The notes below the pieces were generated by a model. The model worked only from the letters and a program-made list of their open reading frames with translations, searched no databases and had not been told where the DNA came from. Of a stretch of 64,000 nucleotides of DNA, positions 37,201 through 49,200 are shown piece after piece. Within the stretch, counting starts at the first letter, position 1. Each line of letters opens with the position of its first letter. The position numbers and the translations under genes are program-made. Origin of the DNA: Aplectana chamaeleonis (taxonomy: Eukaryota > Nematoda > Chromadorea > Rhabditida > Cosmocercidae); the NCBI GenBank assembly GCA_029168955.1, contig JAPDOI010001166.1, positions 1 through 64,000 of the forward strand, written 5' to 3'.

Positions 37201-40200
37201 TGGAGACGCAAACTCTATCTGCATACTGTATGAAAATTTCCTCACAAACTTTTTCCTTGAACTTATAACCTAACAATGATTTAGCCGTCGGATAGCCCCT
37301 CTCACTAGGATCTCTCAGAAATTTTCAATCTGAAAATTAATTCAATTTGAAGGGCATTATTAAAAAAGGACGCTGAAGACGCGAAAATGCGTAACAGCGG
37401 GACATCTGACCAAATCCTGCCAGCCATATTGCATGAAGGATCTTTTACTTGCAAACACACTCCTCCGTAGAGTAAAATTTCAGCCGGTAAGGCATTTCTA
37501 ACGGAGAACTTCTCCAATAGCAGCTGAAATGTTGAGAGTGAAGGAGCACAAAAGAGAAATTGACGAGTAGAGCGGTCACAGAGTGGTCTGTTTGAGACTA
37601 ACGACGTCAGGCTTTTTTTGTCGTAGCCGTGTCGAAGGACAGTCGGCTTCGAGTACAGCTCAAAGACGGCTGTCAGCCGCTTAGAAGGGAAGAAATTCAA
37701 TGCAAACATTACCGATTGTTGACGGAACAGACGTGCAGGGGAGTGTTGCCGTTCACATTTTCCGCATCAACGACGGCTCCATAAAAAAGCAGATGCTCCA
37801 AATGTTTGACCAGACCGTTCTTGCACGCCTGTAACAACCCATTTCATTTTGTACGATGGATATCTGGAGAAAGTATGCAGAGAAAGTCATACAAAGCTTG
37901 GATGAGTTTTTCAAGTGCTAGTTCAAGGGTGTTGTGTTGCGGATGAAGTGAACTAGTTGTCGAGGAAGGGTACGGATGAATGGCAGCTAACCATAAGAGA
38001 AGGAGGGAATTCCGGACCATGCAAGCGACAATTACGCGCTCTCCTCATGTGACATTCGGACGCTTGTCGCGTTTTTCGCCGACAATTTGAGCCGAGTGGC
38101 TGCTGACAGTAATAAGAGGACCAGAAAAATGTTACAAGCGCTCCTCAGTTCGTTTCCCATCGACAAAACAAAACGAGGTAACAGCTAAGCAATTTTGAAC
38201 AAGTTACGTGAAGGCTTCAAGCAACTCACCGGTTTGATCTCGCAAACAGCTTGTTTTGTTCACAATTTTATTGTCACTTGCAGTTCAAAGCTTGCTTGTA
38301 ACATAAAATAATGATAGTGACAAATTATTTGGTAGGTAAGTTGCTAAAGCCTTTAAGAAACTTCTGCTAAAGTCGCGGGTTGCTTGTTTAGAAGTTTCTC
38401 AGAAAATGCACAAGGATTCCTTTTTGCCTGAATTACAGTTCACCTCCGCACTGCCGTTCAGTCCGCAAAGTGCACACTGATTGCGAAATCGTGATGCGGC
38501 GCGGTTGCGATTATCCTCAGACAGAGATGTGGGATCACCCGGGCTGTGGGATCACCCGGGCACCAAAGGCAAAAACCGCCCGGGTGATCCCACATCCCTG
38601 TCTGAGGATACTCGCAACCGCGCCGTAGCACGCTTTCGCTTACAGCGCGCACTTTGCGGACTGAACGGCAGTGCGGAAGTGAACTGTACCTGTAGAGTGT
38701 TAAACTCAACCGCACAAGTAATCGAATTCCATATGAACTTAGTGTACAGGGTGTTTTTTTTTTGAATATGGTGACAAAATTTTCTAATCTTACCGCGCCT
38801 ACATATGAGCATCGCTAATCACCTTGTATAGTTCGTTCTTTTCAACAGACCTCTCTCCTAAAATACACAAAATTTCGGAGCGCCAAATGGTTCTCGAAAC
38901 AAATGGTAAGGAAAAACATGAAGGTCCCCGATTTTTCACAGTAGAACCCGTCATTAGGTCGGGTTCAGTAACTGCTGCTTCATCCCGCATGTGACCGTCA
39001 GAGGGCGCCTCGTCCAAAACATATCCCAGCTGGAGTCCTTAGACCCTCTATTAAAAGTACCCGAGAGAAAAATGCCGAATTCCTTTTTGGGACAGAGCAG
39101 TGGCTGCATTCGTGACGCTTTTTCGTTTCCCTGATGGTGTCCAGGGGCCAAACTTGGAGCATGAGTACCTCTGAAGATTTTCTATCGATTCTACACATAT
39201 TACCCACTCTTCTCGAAAATCTGTAAAATCTATCGATTACCTATTTTCTTGAAAAGCTATGAGGAGTACAAAATTCATGAAGAATCTTCAACCACACTTG
39301 ATCACAAAGTTTGACGATGGGATTTCTTCAGTGAACGCACGAAATATTGAAAATGTGGGTACCCTAAATTTGACGGAGCCCACGTGGAAGACGACTACAA
39401 TAAGTTTTGTAAAACGGGGAGCATTTGCCAAACTTGGCAAAAAAAAACGTGTAACTTTTCCGAACGGAGACGTTTTTGGATTCTGAAAACAACATCATGT
39501 TCACAGCTCAAATTCCTTCACAAAAATGTACATTGTGAACAAAAGTTCCCTAAAATCGCTTTTGTTTTCGAGTGAAATTGTTTTTGCGGTCGTTTCACAA
39601 AAACGTCGCGCGCGGCAATGTGGGGCAAAACTTCTAGTAGTAATTATGCAAGTAATAGAAGAGCAATCTCCATGTTTTCTTTGTGAATAAAACGAAAGTG
39701 GGGCTATTTCGAGTTCTGTGCACATTGAGTTTTCGAAATCCTTCAATAAACACGCTCGGGACCTTCTTGAAAAGTCGGACTTTTGTTTCGAAAGCCCCAG
39801 ACCGACAAATAGAGGATTTCGGAAATTCAGTCTGCACAGATCTCGAGATTGCCCCACTTTCATCTGATTAACAAAGAAAACATAAATATTGCTCTTCTAT
39901 TAACTGTACAATTACTACTCAAAGTTTCGCTGCACTTTGCCGCGCGCGAAGTTTTTGTGAAACGGCCGCAAAAACAAATTCACTCGAAAACAAAAGCGAT
40001 TTTACGGAACACCGGTCCACAATGTACATTTTTATGTATTAACTTGAGCTGTGAATATGATGGCGTTTTCAGAATCCAAAAATTTATTTGTTGGAAAAAG
40101 TAACAAGCATCGGACGTTTTTTTTGCCAAGTTTGGCAAATGCTCCCCGTGTTTACAAAACTTAGCGCGGGTATTGTACGTGGACATTTATTTTGTGCAGA

Positions 40201-43200
40201 TGGGGGTTGCCTCGAGCTTCTACCCACCACTTACCTCAAAAACCACTTTACGCTTTCACTTGTTCGACTACATTTGGCGAATGGTCTATAGACCTATCCT
40301 CATCCTCGACGATCTAAGCATTCATACGATCAAACTTGTATGAAGCACAAGAAAACTCTTTAAACCCATCGGACAACACGCTTGAAGGCCCGTGAGATAT
40401 TCTCTTGGGAAAGTGCTCCCCCCATCGTTTCCAGCTCAACCTTCGGGCAGAGGTCAATTCGCACAGATTCGGGAGACATTGTTACTACCAAACAGATCGA
40501 ATAGATTTCTGCGCTGTGCTTACCTCGACTCTCGACAGTTTTTTCCTCTAAAGTCAGGGCCCAGCGACCGCGCATTCCATGTTAGGGCCGAGAGACCGAT
40601 GCATAGTTCCTGCAACGGGCGACACGATGTGGCGTTTATCATACATATCAACCGAAAGTCGATATTCTTGATATACACCGTCGCGGCCGTGCGTCGCGCG
40701 CGAAGTATGGAACCGGTAGACTAAGGGTAGTAATCACGACGATTTTCGTTTTCGACTAGTCCATGATTAATGAGACATCGGTAGACGCCACTGGTAGATA
40801 ATCCTCAGTCGGAATCGGAAGGATAGGTATGCTAGACACTAATTTAATAATATTTTATGTCATACGAGGTCCTCCGTGGGTCTTTATCATTCAGACTAAC
40901 GTTTCGACACAATAGTTGTATTACAATGTTACGAAAAACACTTTACTTGATCAAGCGCGACATGTCAACATTTCACAACTCCTCTATGCAAGACAGTAAG
41001 AGTTGAATTCAAAAAAAATTACTAAGAGGGCAAAACGATTTTCATTCATGTATCGGTCGAGAACGAAAAGATGGCGTAAATTTAGGTGATCTGCAGGAAA
41101 TCAGCACAAACAAAACATTTCAGAAACAGGATTCCGGAACTTGTTCGGCTACCTTGTAGAACTCGTTCTCATAGTGCCGTCAATGCTCAAACAAACACGA
41201 GCGGCACGGAAACTTTCGAGAAGGAAATGCGGAGAGCTGCCTAACTCCCAAGGGACTACAAAACGGTAAACACATTTTTTCTTGAGCAATGCGTTTGCAA
41301 GGATAAGATAGTGAGAAAAATTGTAAAGAAACACGCCGAGATTCTGCTTCGGCCCAGCTAGGAGGAAAGCTAGCACGCATTACGCCTAATTTTTTTAAAT
41401 ACTGAAATAGGAAAATATGAAAAAAAACTCAAGAATCTACGTTCATTCACGAAACACTTTCATACCGACTACATACATAGCTTGCTTCATCAGACAGCTG
41501 AATCAAAATTTCTTTGAACTGTGGTCACCTCAAAGGAGTTCCTCTGCTGCAAATGTATAAAAGGCAGTGTCCACGATGGAAATCGTCTTCGATTTTTCAC
41601 CGGAAATCGAAAGGTGCTGGGCTCATGGCAGCAGTAATGTCGAAAAAACGGCTAAAAAGAGCCCCAAATAGCTCTACACGGTCCTAAACTTCTGTGTGCA
41701 TCGCAATTCCAGCCCACTTCTCTCAAATCGAAATGAGCAACTGAAAAATCGACTCCGAGGAGAAAACAATATTGAAATGGGGTGAATTTGCTTAATTCGT
41801 GAATTATGGGGAATGGATCGGTCATTTCCTTCGATCGGAAGCAGTTGAGAGGAGTGGGCGGGCATATCTCTCTACACAGAAGTTCACGGCGTGTAGGGCT
41901 ATTTGGGGCTCCTTTTTAGTCGTTTTTTCGGCATTGCTGTTGGCATAGGCCCCGAACCTTTCGAATTTCGGTGAAAACTCAGAAACGGGTTTTTTTTCGT
42001 GGACACTGCCTTCAGAAAACTCCCCTCAATAACTCGAATTTGGTCAATTCCTTATTTACTTAAAAATCATCTCAAGAAAGGTATCATTACAACATAGACG
42101 ATCCGCTAGTTATGCAAATTTCAACAGCATCCGGCAGCGTCAGGCTCCATAAAGGTTTGATGGCGCTATGAAAACGAGCACTCGTGCCGAAATTTAGAAA
42201 TCCCAACACGAAAATCAAACATTCCTCCAAAAAGCAATGCGACGTTCAAGAGTGTTGTTTCAGATTCTCCTTCTTTTTTTTGGTTTTTTGCTTTTTTTCT
42301 CCAAGTAGCTGAGCTTGGTTACCTTTCACACAGGGCCTTTCGATCAGCGAAATATGGTCGCAATATAAGGGAACTTAGCTTCAATCTATTAGGATGATGC
42401 AAAAGTTTCCGGACTTTTCACGACTTTGAATAAAAAAAATTTATTCCAAAAACAAACAAGGCTCCCCCAACAAAATAATTTCCATCACATTCTAGGATCC
42501 TTCGCCACCGATTGGGCGAATCATGAATTTCCGACGAGTAGAACTCTGGCTGTTTCGAGTCGAAGTATTCTTCTAAAGCCATTTTGACTTCGTCATCGTT
42601 AGTGAACTGTTTTCCATCCAGGAAGTGATGTATCGAGCGGAACAGATGGTAGTCGGAAGGGGCAAAATCTGGGCTATACGGAGGGTGAGGGAGAACTTAC
42701 CAGCCCGGGTTCAGCAGTTTCTATTCGCCTTCTTCACGACAATGCTCGGTCACACGTATCTCGGAGAACCCGACAGAAACTGCTAGACCTGGGCTGGGAA
42801 GTTCTTCCTCACCCTCCATATAGCCCAGATCTCGCCCCTTCCAACTACCATCTGTTCCGCTCGATACAGCACTTCCTCAATGAAAAACAGTTCACTAACG
42901 ATGACGAAGTCAAAATGACCTTAGAGGAATATTTCGACTCGGAACAGAGTTTTACGCGTCGGGGCTTCATGGTCTGCCCATTCGGTGGCGAAGGCTCTAT
43001 GAATGTGATGGAAATTATTTTGTTGGGTGAGCCTTGTTTGTTTTTGAAACAAATGTTTTTAATTCGACGACGTGAAAAGTCCGGAAACTTTTGCATCAAC
43101 CTAATATATGCATATTCGACGCAAGACGAGACCAACTGGCCAAACAGTTCCCATACTGCTACTTCATAAATAGAGTTTGTTTCTCATGTTTCTCTCAGGT

Positions 43201-46200
43201 TCATTTTATATCTTTATAAAACTTGAAAATTCTATGATGTTAGCGAAAAATCAAATATTGAAACGGCAGCGCTAATTAACTTTTGGAGTGGCATGCATGA
43301 ATGCGGCGGCCAGGGTACGGAGGCGCAACGTCACGTGCACGCATCGCAACTTGAATTCAAGTCGTGGTGCACGCGTGCGGCGTAGCGCTGCCTGACCATC
43401 GCTGCCGCATTCATGCATAGCACCCCTGAGAACCTGAAAGGCTTACAGGTTCACGCAAAAAAAGGTCCAATCCCTAAGGTAAGTCGGAAGGGTTTCGAGA
43501 CAGACACTATGTCCACGTGGCTGTACATATATTGTATATCTATCACAACTAAACAAACGACTTGAAGGCATGCATGCAACAAAATTTGAACTTTCAGATT
43601 GGTAGCACTGATCTATAAAGATAAACTCTCGCTGAAGTGTTATAGAATGAATAGTGATTGCCAGTGATATCATAAGATTCGCTGGTAAGTGAGGTGGAGA
43701 GGTGGAGCCGCCTGAGATTGTTTGGAATGGCATGAAGTGAAGAATGTTGGGTGCATGCACACGCTGCGCGACGACCACTAATAGAGGAGTGCCTCTTGAA
43801 GAAGCGGATCTCGACATGGCGGCCAACAGGGCAACAAGAGGACCGCACGAAAACGAGAGGAGTGTTCACATTGCAGGAGTGAATGCGAATAAAAGAATCG
43901 TTTCTGCTGCATCGGAGAGTGAGGAGGTGTAGGCAAGGTCAATCACCACCTGGTTCTACTTCAATGAACTTCATCTCAGCAAACGCTAACCATATTCTAA
44001 CAATGTCTATAGGAATCAAAGTTAACAAAATTCCAAGCGAATCTATTAGCGGCAGAATATGGCTAGAACGTAACTACCGGTTCGTAAATAACAGCCCCAC
44101 CGCTGGTCATGATCCTCCTCATGCTTCTTGTGAAAACCTAACTAACACTAGAGTTACTCCGCTATGGGCTTCACATGAAAGTACCTGATGAATTTCGTGG
44201 TTTCCGTGCATGTCGGTCACTCCGATGTCTGCAGCCTCCCTTAGCAACATCTCAGCCACCTGAAATAAAACATCGATTATAATTCAACCAAATATATCTA
44301 TAGAATCATGGACAGATTTGATATGGACATATGAGAAATGTACTTAACAATTCTATTTAACCACAATGAGATGGGTTATGATAATAAGTAAAGCATTTTT
44401 TCTTGGAAATACCGCCTTAAAGTTCCAATGCTAGCTATTGCAACACGCGTACATGAAGTCGACGCGGATTGTTCGCCGGATTGGCGTATGTCCGAGTAGT
44501 CTGCGCCTCTGTATATCTATCTCTTAAATTGAAATTCGTCATTTTACAAGTTTCAGAGAACATTCGCGAGCAGAACAAGAAGACCTTCATCAACAGAGTG
44601 GTGCGAGATCAGCCACTCTTCTCTCATGAAGTCATGCAAATATGTATACTAGAGCACCTAAAGCATCGACGTCGAGCCATTTCTCGGACCTCAACAGATG
44701 TTCTCTCGACAGTGAACAGCTTCATTCAGGTGAGAAAGATACGGGGCATTTTTGGAGAGCTGACTCTCAATTTCACGCATCGCCAGTCGTAGACCATCGT
44801 GCATCATGCTGCTCAATGCTAAATTTTTTTCGTGAAGAGCTTTCAAATAAAAGGCCGAAATCATGCAACATAACAGCTCGCTGCAGAAGACATTCGAAAA
44901 GGAGCTCTCCACGAATGTTTCACTAACCAGATATTAATTATAATAATGCACTACGCTGTAGAATACAGGTAAGCGTGCCTATGATTAATAAGCAAGGATG
45001 ATTTTAGAGGCCATTTGTTTGAAAGACTGAAATCGTGAGGGCAGGGGGTCTCTGGTACTTTTTAACAAAATATAAGCAGCGCCAGCATGAACTGTAAATG
45101 TTTGGGCACGGATTCCAGTTTCAGCTGTAGGGTATGACATTTTTACACTTCCCCCTGTAGTTCTAGATGCATTGCTCAGATAAACCATCGCTCGGAGCGG
45201 GACAGGCCCCTCCCAACTATGTCGTCATCGCCCGGACAGCGGCCGATGGGCGAACTGGCACCGCGGTCTCTGTCCGGTGCGAATAGTAGCCTCGACCGTT
45301 GTCCGATCGCTCTAAGGGCGAAAGCGGTGTCAACTCCAGAGATAAAGAGACGCAGGATAGGTTCTTCTCTGAGTGATAACCTGCGGAACCCCAGTGGCAG
45401 TGCGCTGGATAAAGTGTGCGGTATCCCAGTGACAGTGCGCCGGACGCCGGAGAAAGTATACGGGACCCAAGTGGAGGTGCGCCGGACGCCGGATAAAGTG
45501 TATGGCACCCCAGTGGGAGTGCGCTGGACGCCGGGGAGAGTTTGTGGGACCCAAGTGAGAGTGCGCCGCACGTCGCATTTAGTATGCGGGCCGCAGTGGG
45601 AGTGCGCAGGACACCGCAATTAGTATGCGGGACCGCAGTGGAAACACGCAGGATGCCGGGGAGAGTTTGTGGGACCCAAGTGGGAATGCGTCAGACGCCG
45701 TAAAAGTGTGCGGGACACCAGAAGGAGTGTGCAGGACGTCATGGAATGTGTGCTGGCCTGGCCGAGAAATCACGGCGTCCCTTGCACAATCGATTTCCGT
45801 TCCCTTTCCTTGTGTTTTCGCCTTCTGTGACTGCTCAGGCAGAAATATCGAATCACCCGGAAAGTTTCTGTCACCTTTCGCCTCCTTGTACACAACCAGT
45901 GCGATCCCCCTCCCCCCCCCCCCGGTTTTCCAACCTAAGTCCGTTTTCTATCACCCGAGGGGTGATTGAGGGGTGCGTGGTGCAGTGGCAGACATGAAAA
46001 AACATGGTAAAGCGAATGTTCACGTCCTATTGTGTTTATCGCAACACAATAGGACGTGTATAAAAGGTGCCTCATCTCGCTCGAGTCCTTATTCGGCACT
46101 TGAAGTCCCTCTCCGGAGGCCAGCATATTTTTGACCGCTGTGGTATAGGAGATCCCACGGCTAGGGGGGTGGGGGATCGCAGCGGTCCGCAGGGAGGGTG

Positions 46201-49200
46201 GTTCCTAACCGTAGACCTCGGCAAAGTAGCGGACCGAGGTGGGGTTTCTGGGTGCGCCCGAAGAGGCACTCTGATATGGCAGGGGCCTGAGAGCGCACGG
46301 CGTGCGCACCTACTCACGAATGAGCCCCTTTTACATCGTTTCTGATTTTTCTTGGATATTCCTGGAATTATTAGCTACCCTCGTTCGATTTCGTTTTACT
46401 AGAGGATTACTATTTCTCCTATTCGTTTCTCTTATCCACGAGAAGGTGTCCGCGAGAAGGCGCGCGCGCCATGCGCCCCAGGACCCCGCCCAAATCAGAG
46501 TGCCTCTTTTCCTCCCCCCGGGGTTTCTCTGCCGTGGACCTCGACTTCCACGCACCTCTCGGGAAGAGCCGGTATTAAAGAAAAATTAGATGTTGGGGAG
46601 AAATCGAAAATCGCCCTTCGCTGGGGGGGGCGGAGAGACAGCGTCGCTTGAGTCGCTCTTCGGTCCCGCTCCGAGCCATGCTTTGTCTGAGTAAGTTTAT
46701 AGAAGTGAGAAGAATCTACCGTGACAACACTAGAAATTATTTTGAACACCGTAGATACGTCCCTCAGTTGTCTCTTGGACTCCAATGAATTCAACTTAAG
46801 AAACTTGTTCCGGATCTGTGAAATAGGAATAAGACCATTGGGGAAACCTCCGTATCTGACCATCAACTTCCATGTATGATTGTTTTGGATTTTTCCTTGA
46901 TATTAAGTGTGTTTCTTTTTGTGTGGTGAAAAAATTGTAGGCCCACATTTAAAAGATAGGCCTGACGTAAGTTTTGTATACTTTTACAAGAACATTGATG
47001 TTTTTGTTGCGATTCCCTTGAAAATTTTATAGGTCTAACCATACGCCTCCCTGCAAATATTCCTATAATGTTCTGAGAAGTCTAACTTGTTGTTATAAGA
47101 AAATCCCAGATCACCAACTTTGTCAATCAGAGGAATGACCTTATCTTGCAAGACAAAAATTACGCGATTACATATCTGCCGACCCGATTCTCATGAGCAT
47201 GGTTTTCTCAGGTGCGAGGGGTAATGCCCAGTCCTTACTTCAAGATTCCACAACATTGATAGATGAATATGCTGTCTGCACTCAATCTGAAAGAGAAATT
47301 GGATGTCGGTTGGGAATCTCTTTCTGTACATAGCCTGAAAGCATATACCCCGCTCAAGCTAACGATTGCTGACGTTCTAAAAACCACTTATCTATAAGGG
47401 TTATGAAACTGGATCAATCGAGTTTTTTTTTCTGAAAAACTATACAGACCTCAGTAGATCCCGGAACTTTGTAACAACCTACGCAATATAGGTTGGCCAA
47501 CTGGAGAATTTGTTTTTTTTTGAAAGACAAAGCGACGAATCCATTAAAAAATACAGAAAAACAGCGGACTATGTGAGGGCGCAGTGAATGACATATCGTC
47601 CGTGTGGTTAAATTGGGAAACCGCACCCAACCGTTAGGCGCAAATTCATTCGATCGATAGCCATCATCGCTTCGTTTTCTCGCGTGCCACTTTCTCATCG
47701 AACAGCGTCGCGGCTTCCTTATCAAATGACACGTACCATAAGTAGTAAAAAGGCTAAAAATTTTCAGGTAAAAAATTTATCATTCGTCAATTACATAGAT
47801 CAGAGCACATATGTGAGAGCTCAGTAGGCAATACTTCTCCTTGACTCTGCGCTTTTCATAATCTAGAGAAACTCGAAGGATTCAAGAGTTGAGAACTCAA
47901 ATGACCTATTCCTTTAGAAAGCGACACTGACATATGTAAAGTGTGCCCGAATGAGAATGGCGGTCCACGCGGCCGGCGTGCTTGGCAGGCGACCGTCGCA
48001 TGTGGCGCCCTCGGACGAGTGTTGGATTTCAACGACGGCCGTTCCTTCTCCCACCGTCTGCAGAGCTGACTGAACGGCGCAGTGCTGGTGCCGGCCCCGT
48101 TCGAAGTCAATGGCGGTGGAGACTTCTCGCATGCTCATCCGAGAGCGGCGAACGCGACGGCCGCTTGTCAAGCACGCCGGCCGCATGGGCAGCCATTCTC
48201 ATTCGGACGCACCTCAGCAGGGCTGTGCGTTATAGCGTTAACGTGTTAACGCATTAACGGGTTAACGCGTTTTTCTTTTGAAAAAATAACGATCAACGCT
48301 TAAAGGCAGCGTTCACGATGATCATCCTCGTTGACTTTCCACAGTGAAATGATAGGCGAGAAGGATCCTAGGCTCCCAGTGTCGAAAGAACGGTAGAAAA
48401 CGAGCCAGGAGCTGCAAAATGACGGCTGCAAACAAGCGTTTTGGTGTCCCACACACGCCCCGTGCCCCAGATCCGCCCCTCGAAAGGAACAAATGAAGAC
48501 TCAGATTATAGGAATGATCAAGTGAAGGAAGTGCTGATAAGTGAGCTGTTTGCTTCACTGCACTGATAGGTATCATCTAGCGGTCAATTCCTCCACGCTC
48601 AAAAATCAACGTAGACAAGGGAGGGCCTATTTTGGCTCAAAAAGGCGTCCTTCGTGTCCCTTTTAAGCATGCCTTGCTATATAGGGCGCCAGACCTTTTG
48701 TAAACCGCGCCTTTTGTAAACCGCGGAGATATCGGAAGTGAAATTTATCGTGAACACTGCGTTTAACGAAAAAACAGATTTCCATCAACGCACCCCCCTG
48801 ATATGTAGTACCGCACCCAGACTTTGCAGAGGATGCACGAAGAGGGCCATATCTCATTTCACCACTTGATACCATAGTATAGTCGCCTCGGAAATTGTAG
48901 TCCAGTGGATGGACGGGGACGCACTAGTCTATCAGATTCACGATCAAAACCAAATTGACCGGCAGCGTGTCAAAAGACGCATGGGTTAACGCAAACTATT
49001 GTGACCCGTTCATTCGCTAGATGCACTAGGTCGGATTTTTCTGGAAGACTTTCAATGATGCATCCATAATATGTATAAAGTAGCTCAAACCTGATCGTTC
49101 GAATCTGTGGTGAGCATGCTATAGTAGAGCGGTGTGAGCCCGATCGGATCCCGATAGTTCGGTGAAGCTCCCAACTCGAGAAGCGCCTTCACGTTCTCGT

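Larger units (their letters stand above)
30867..37712 (-). other. 6.8-kb Shank intron
   Basis: Holds family D MITEs (31070, 32793, 35006), a family C-like MITE (31610-32075), a family A MITE (33582) with an abutting family E piece, and a 139-bp direct repeat (34345-34580). 35565-37700 has no element or gene I can name apart from a 27-bp duplication near 36115. Confidence 0.7.
37829..44184 (-). other. 6.4-kb Shank intron
   Basis: Holds palindromes at 38434-38688 and 43288-43420, the second 780-bp foldback copy (39395-40177), a possible sense-strand ORF (40370-40490), a MITE at 41558 and a mariner-derived foldback (42392-43101). 40750-41550 and 43440-44180 have nothing I can name. Confidence 0.7.
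44260..49090 (-). other. 4.8-kb Shank intron
   Basis: Holds a second 42-bp VNTR (45385-45765), a perfect hairpin (46021-46058), an imperfect inverted repeat (46170-46590), a palindrome (47941-48212), a GTTAAC cluster (48230-48272) and a MITE (48299). 46600-47900 is unclassified AT-rich DNA. Confidence 0.7.

Noticed and set aside
45176..45623. 147- and 134-codon frames on opposite strands
   Set aside because: Both are products of the 42-bp VNTR, open on both strands because of its period.
48224..48272. Clustered GTTAAC sites as a replication or HNF1-like control region
   Set aside because: Simple short-period repetition beside a MITE; no supporting context.
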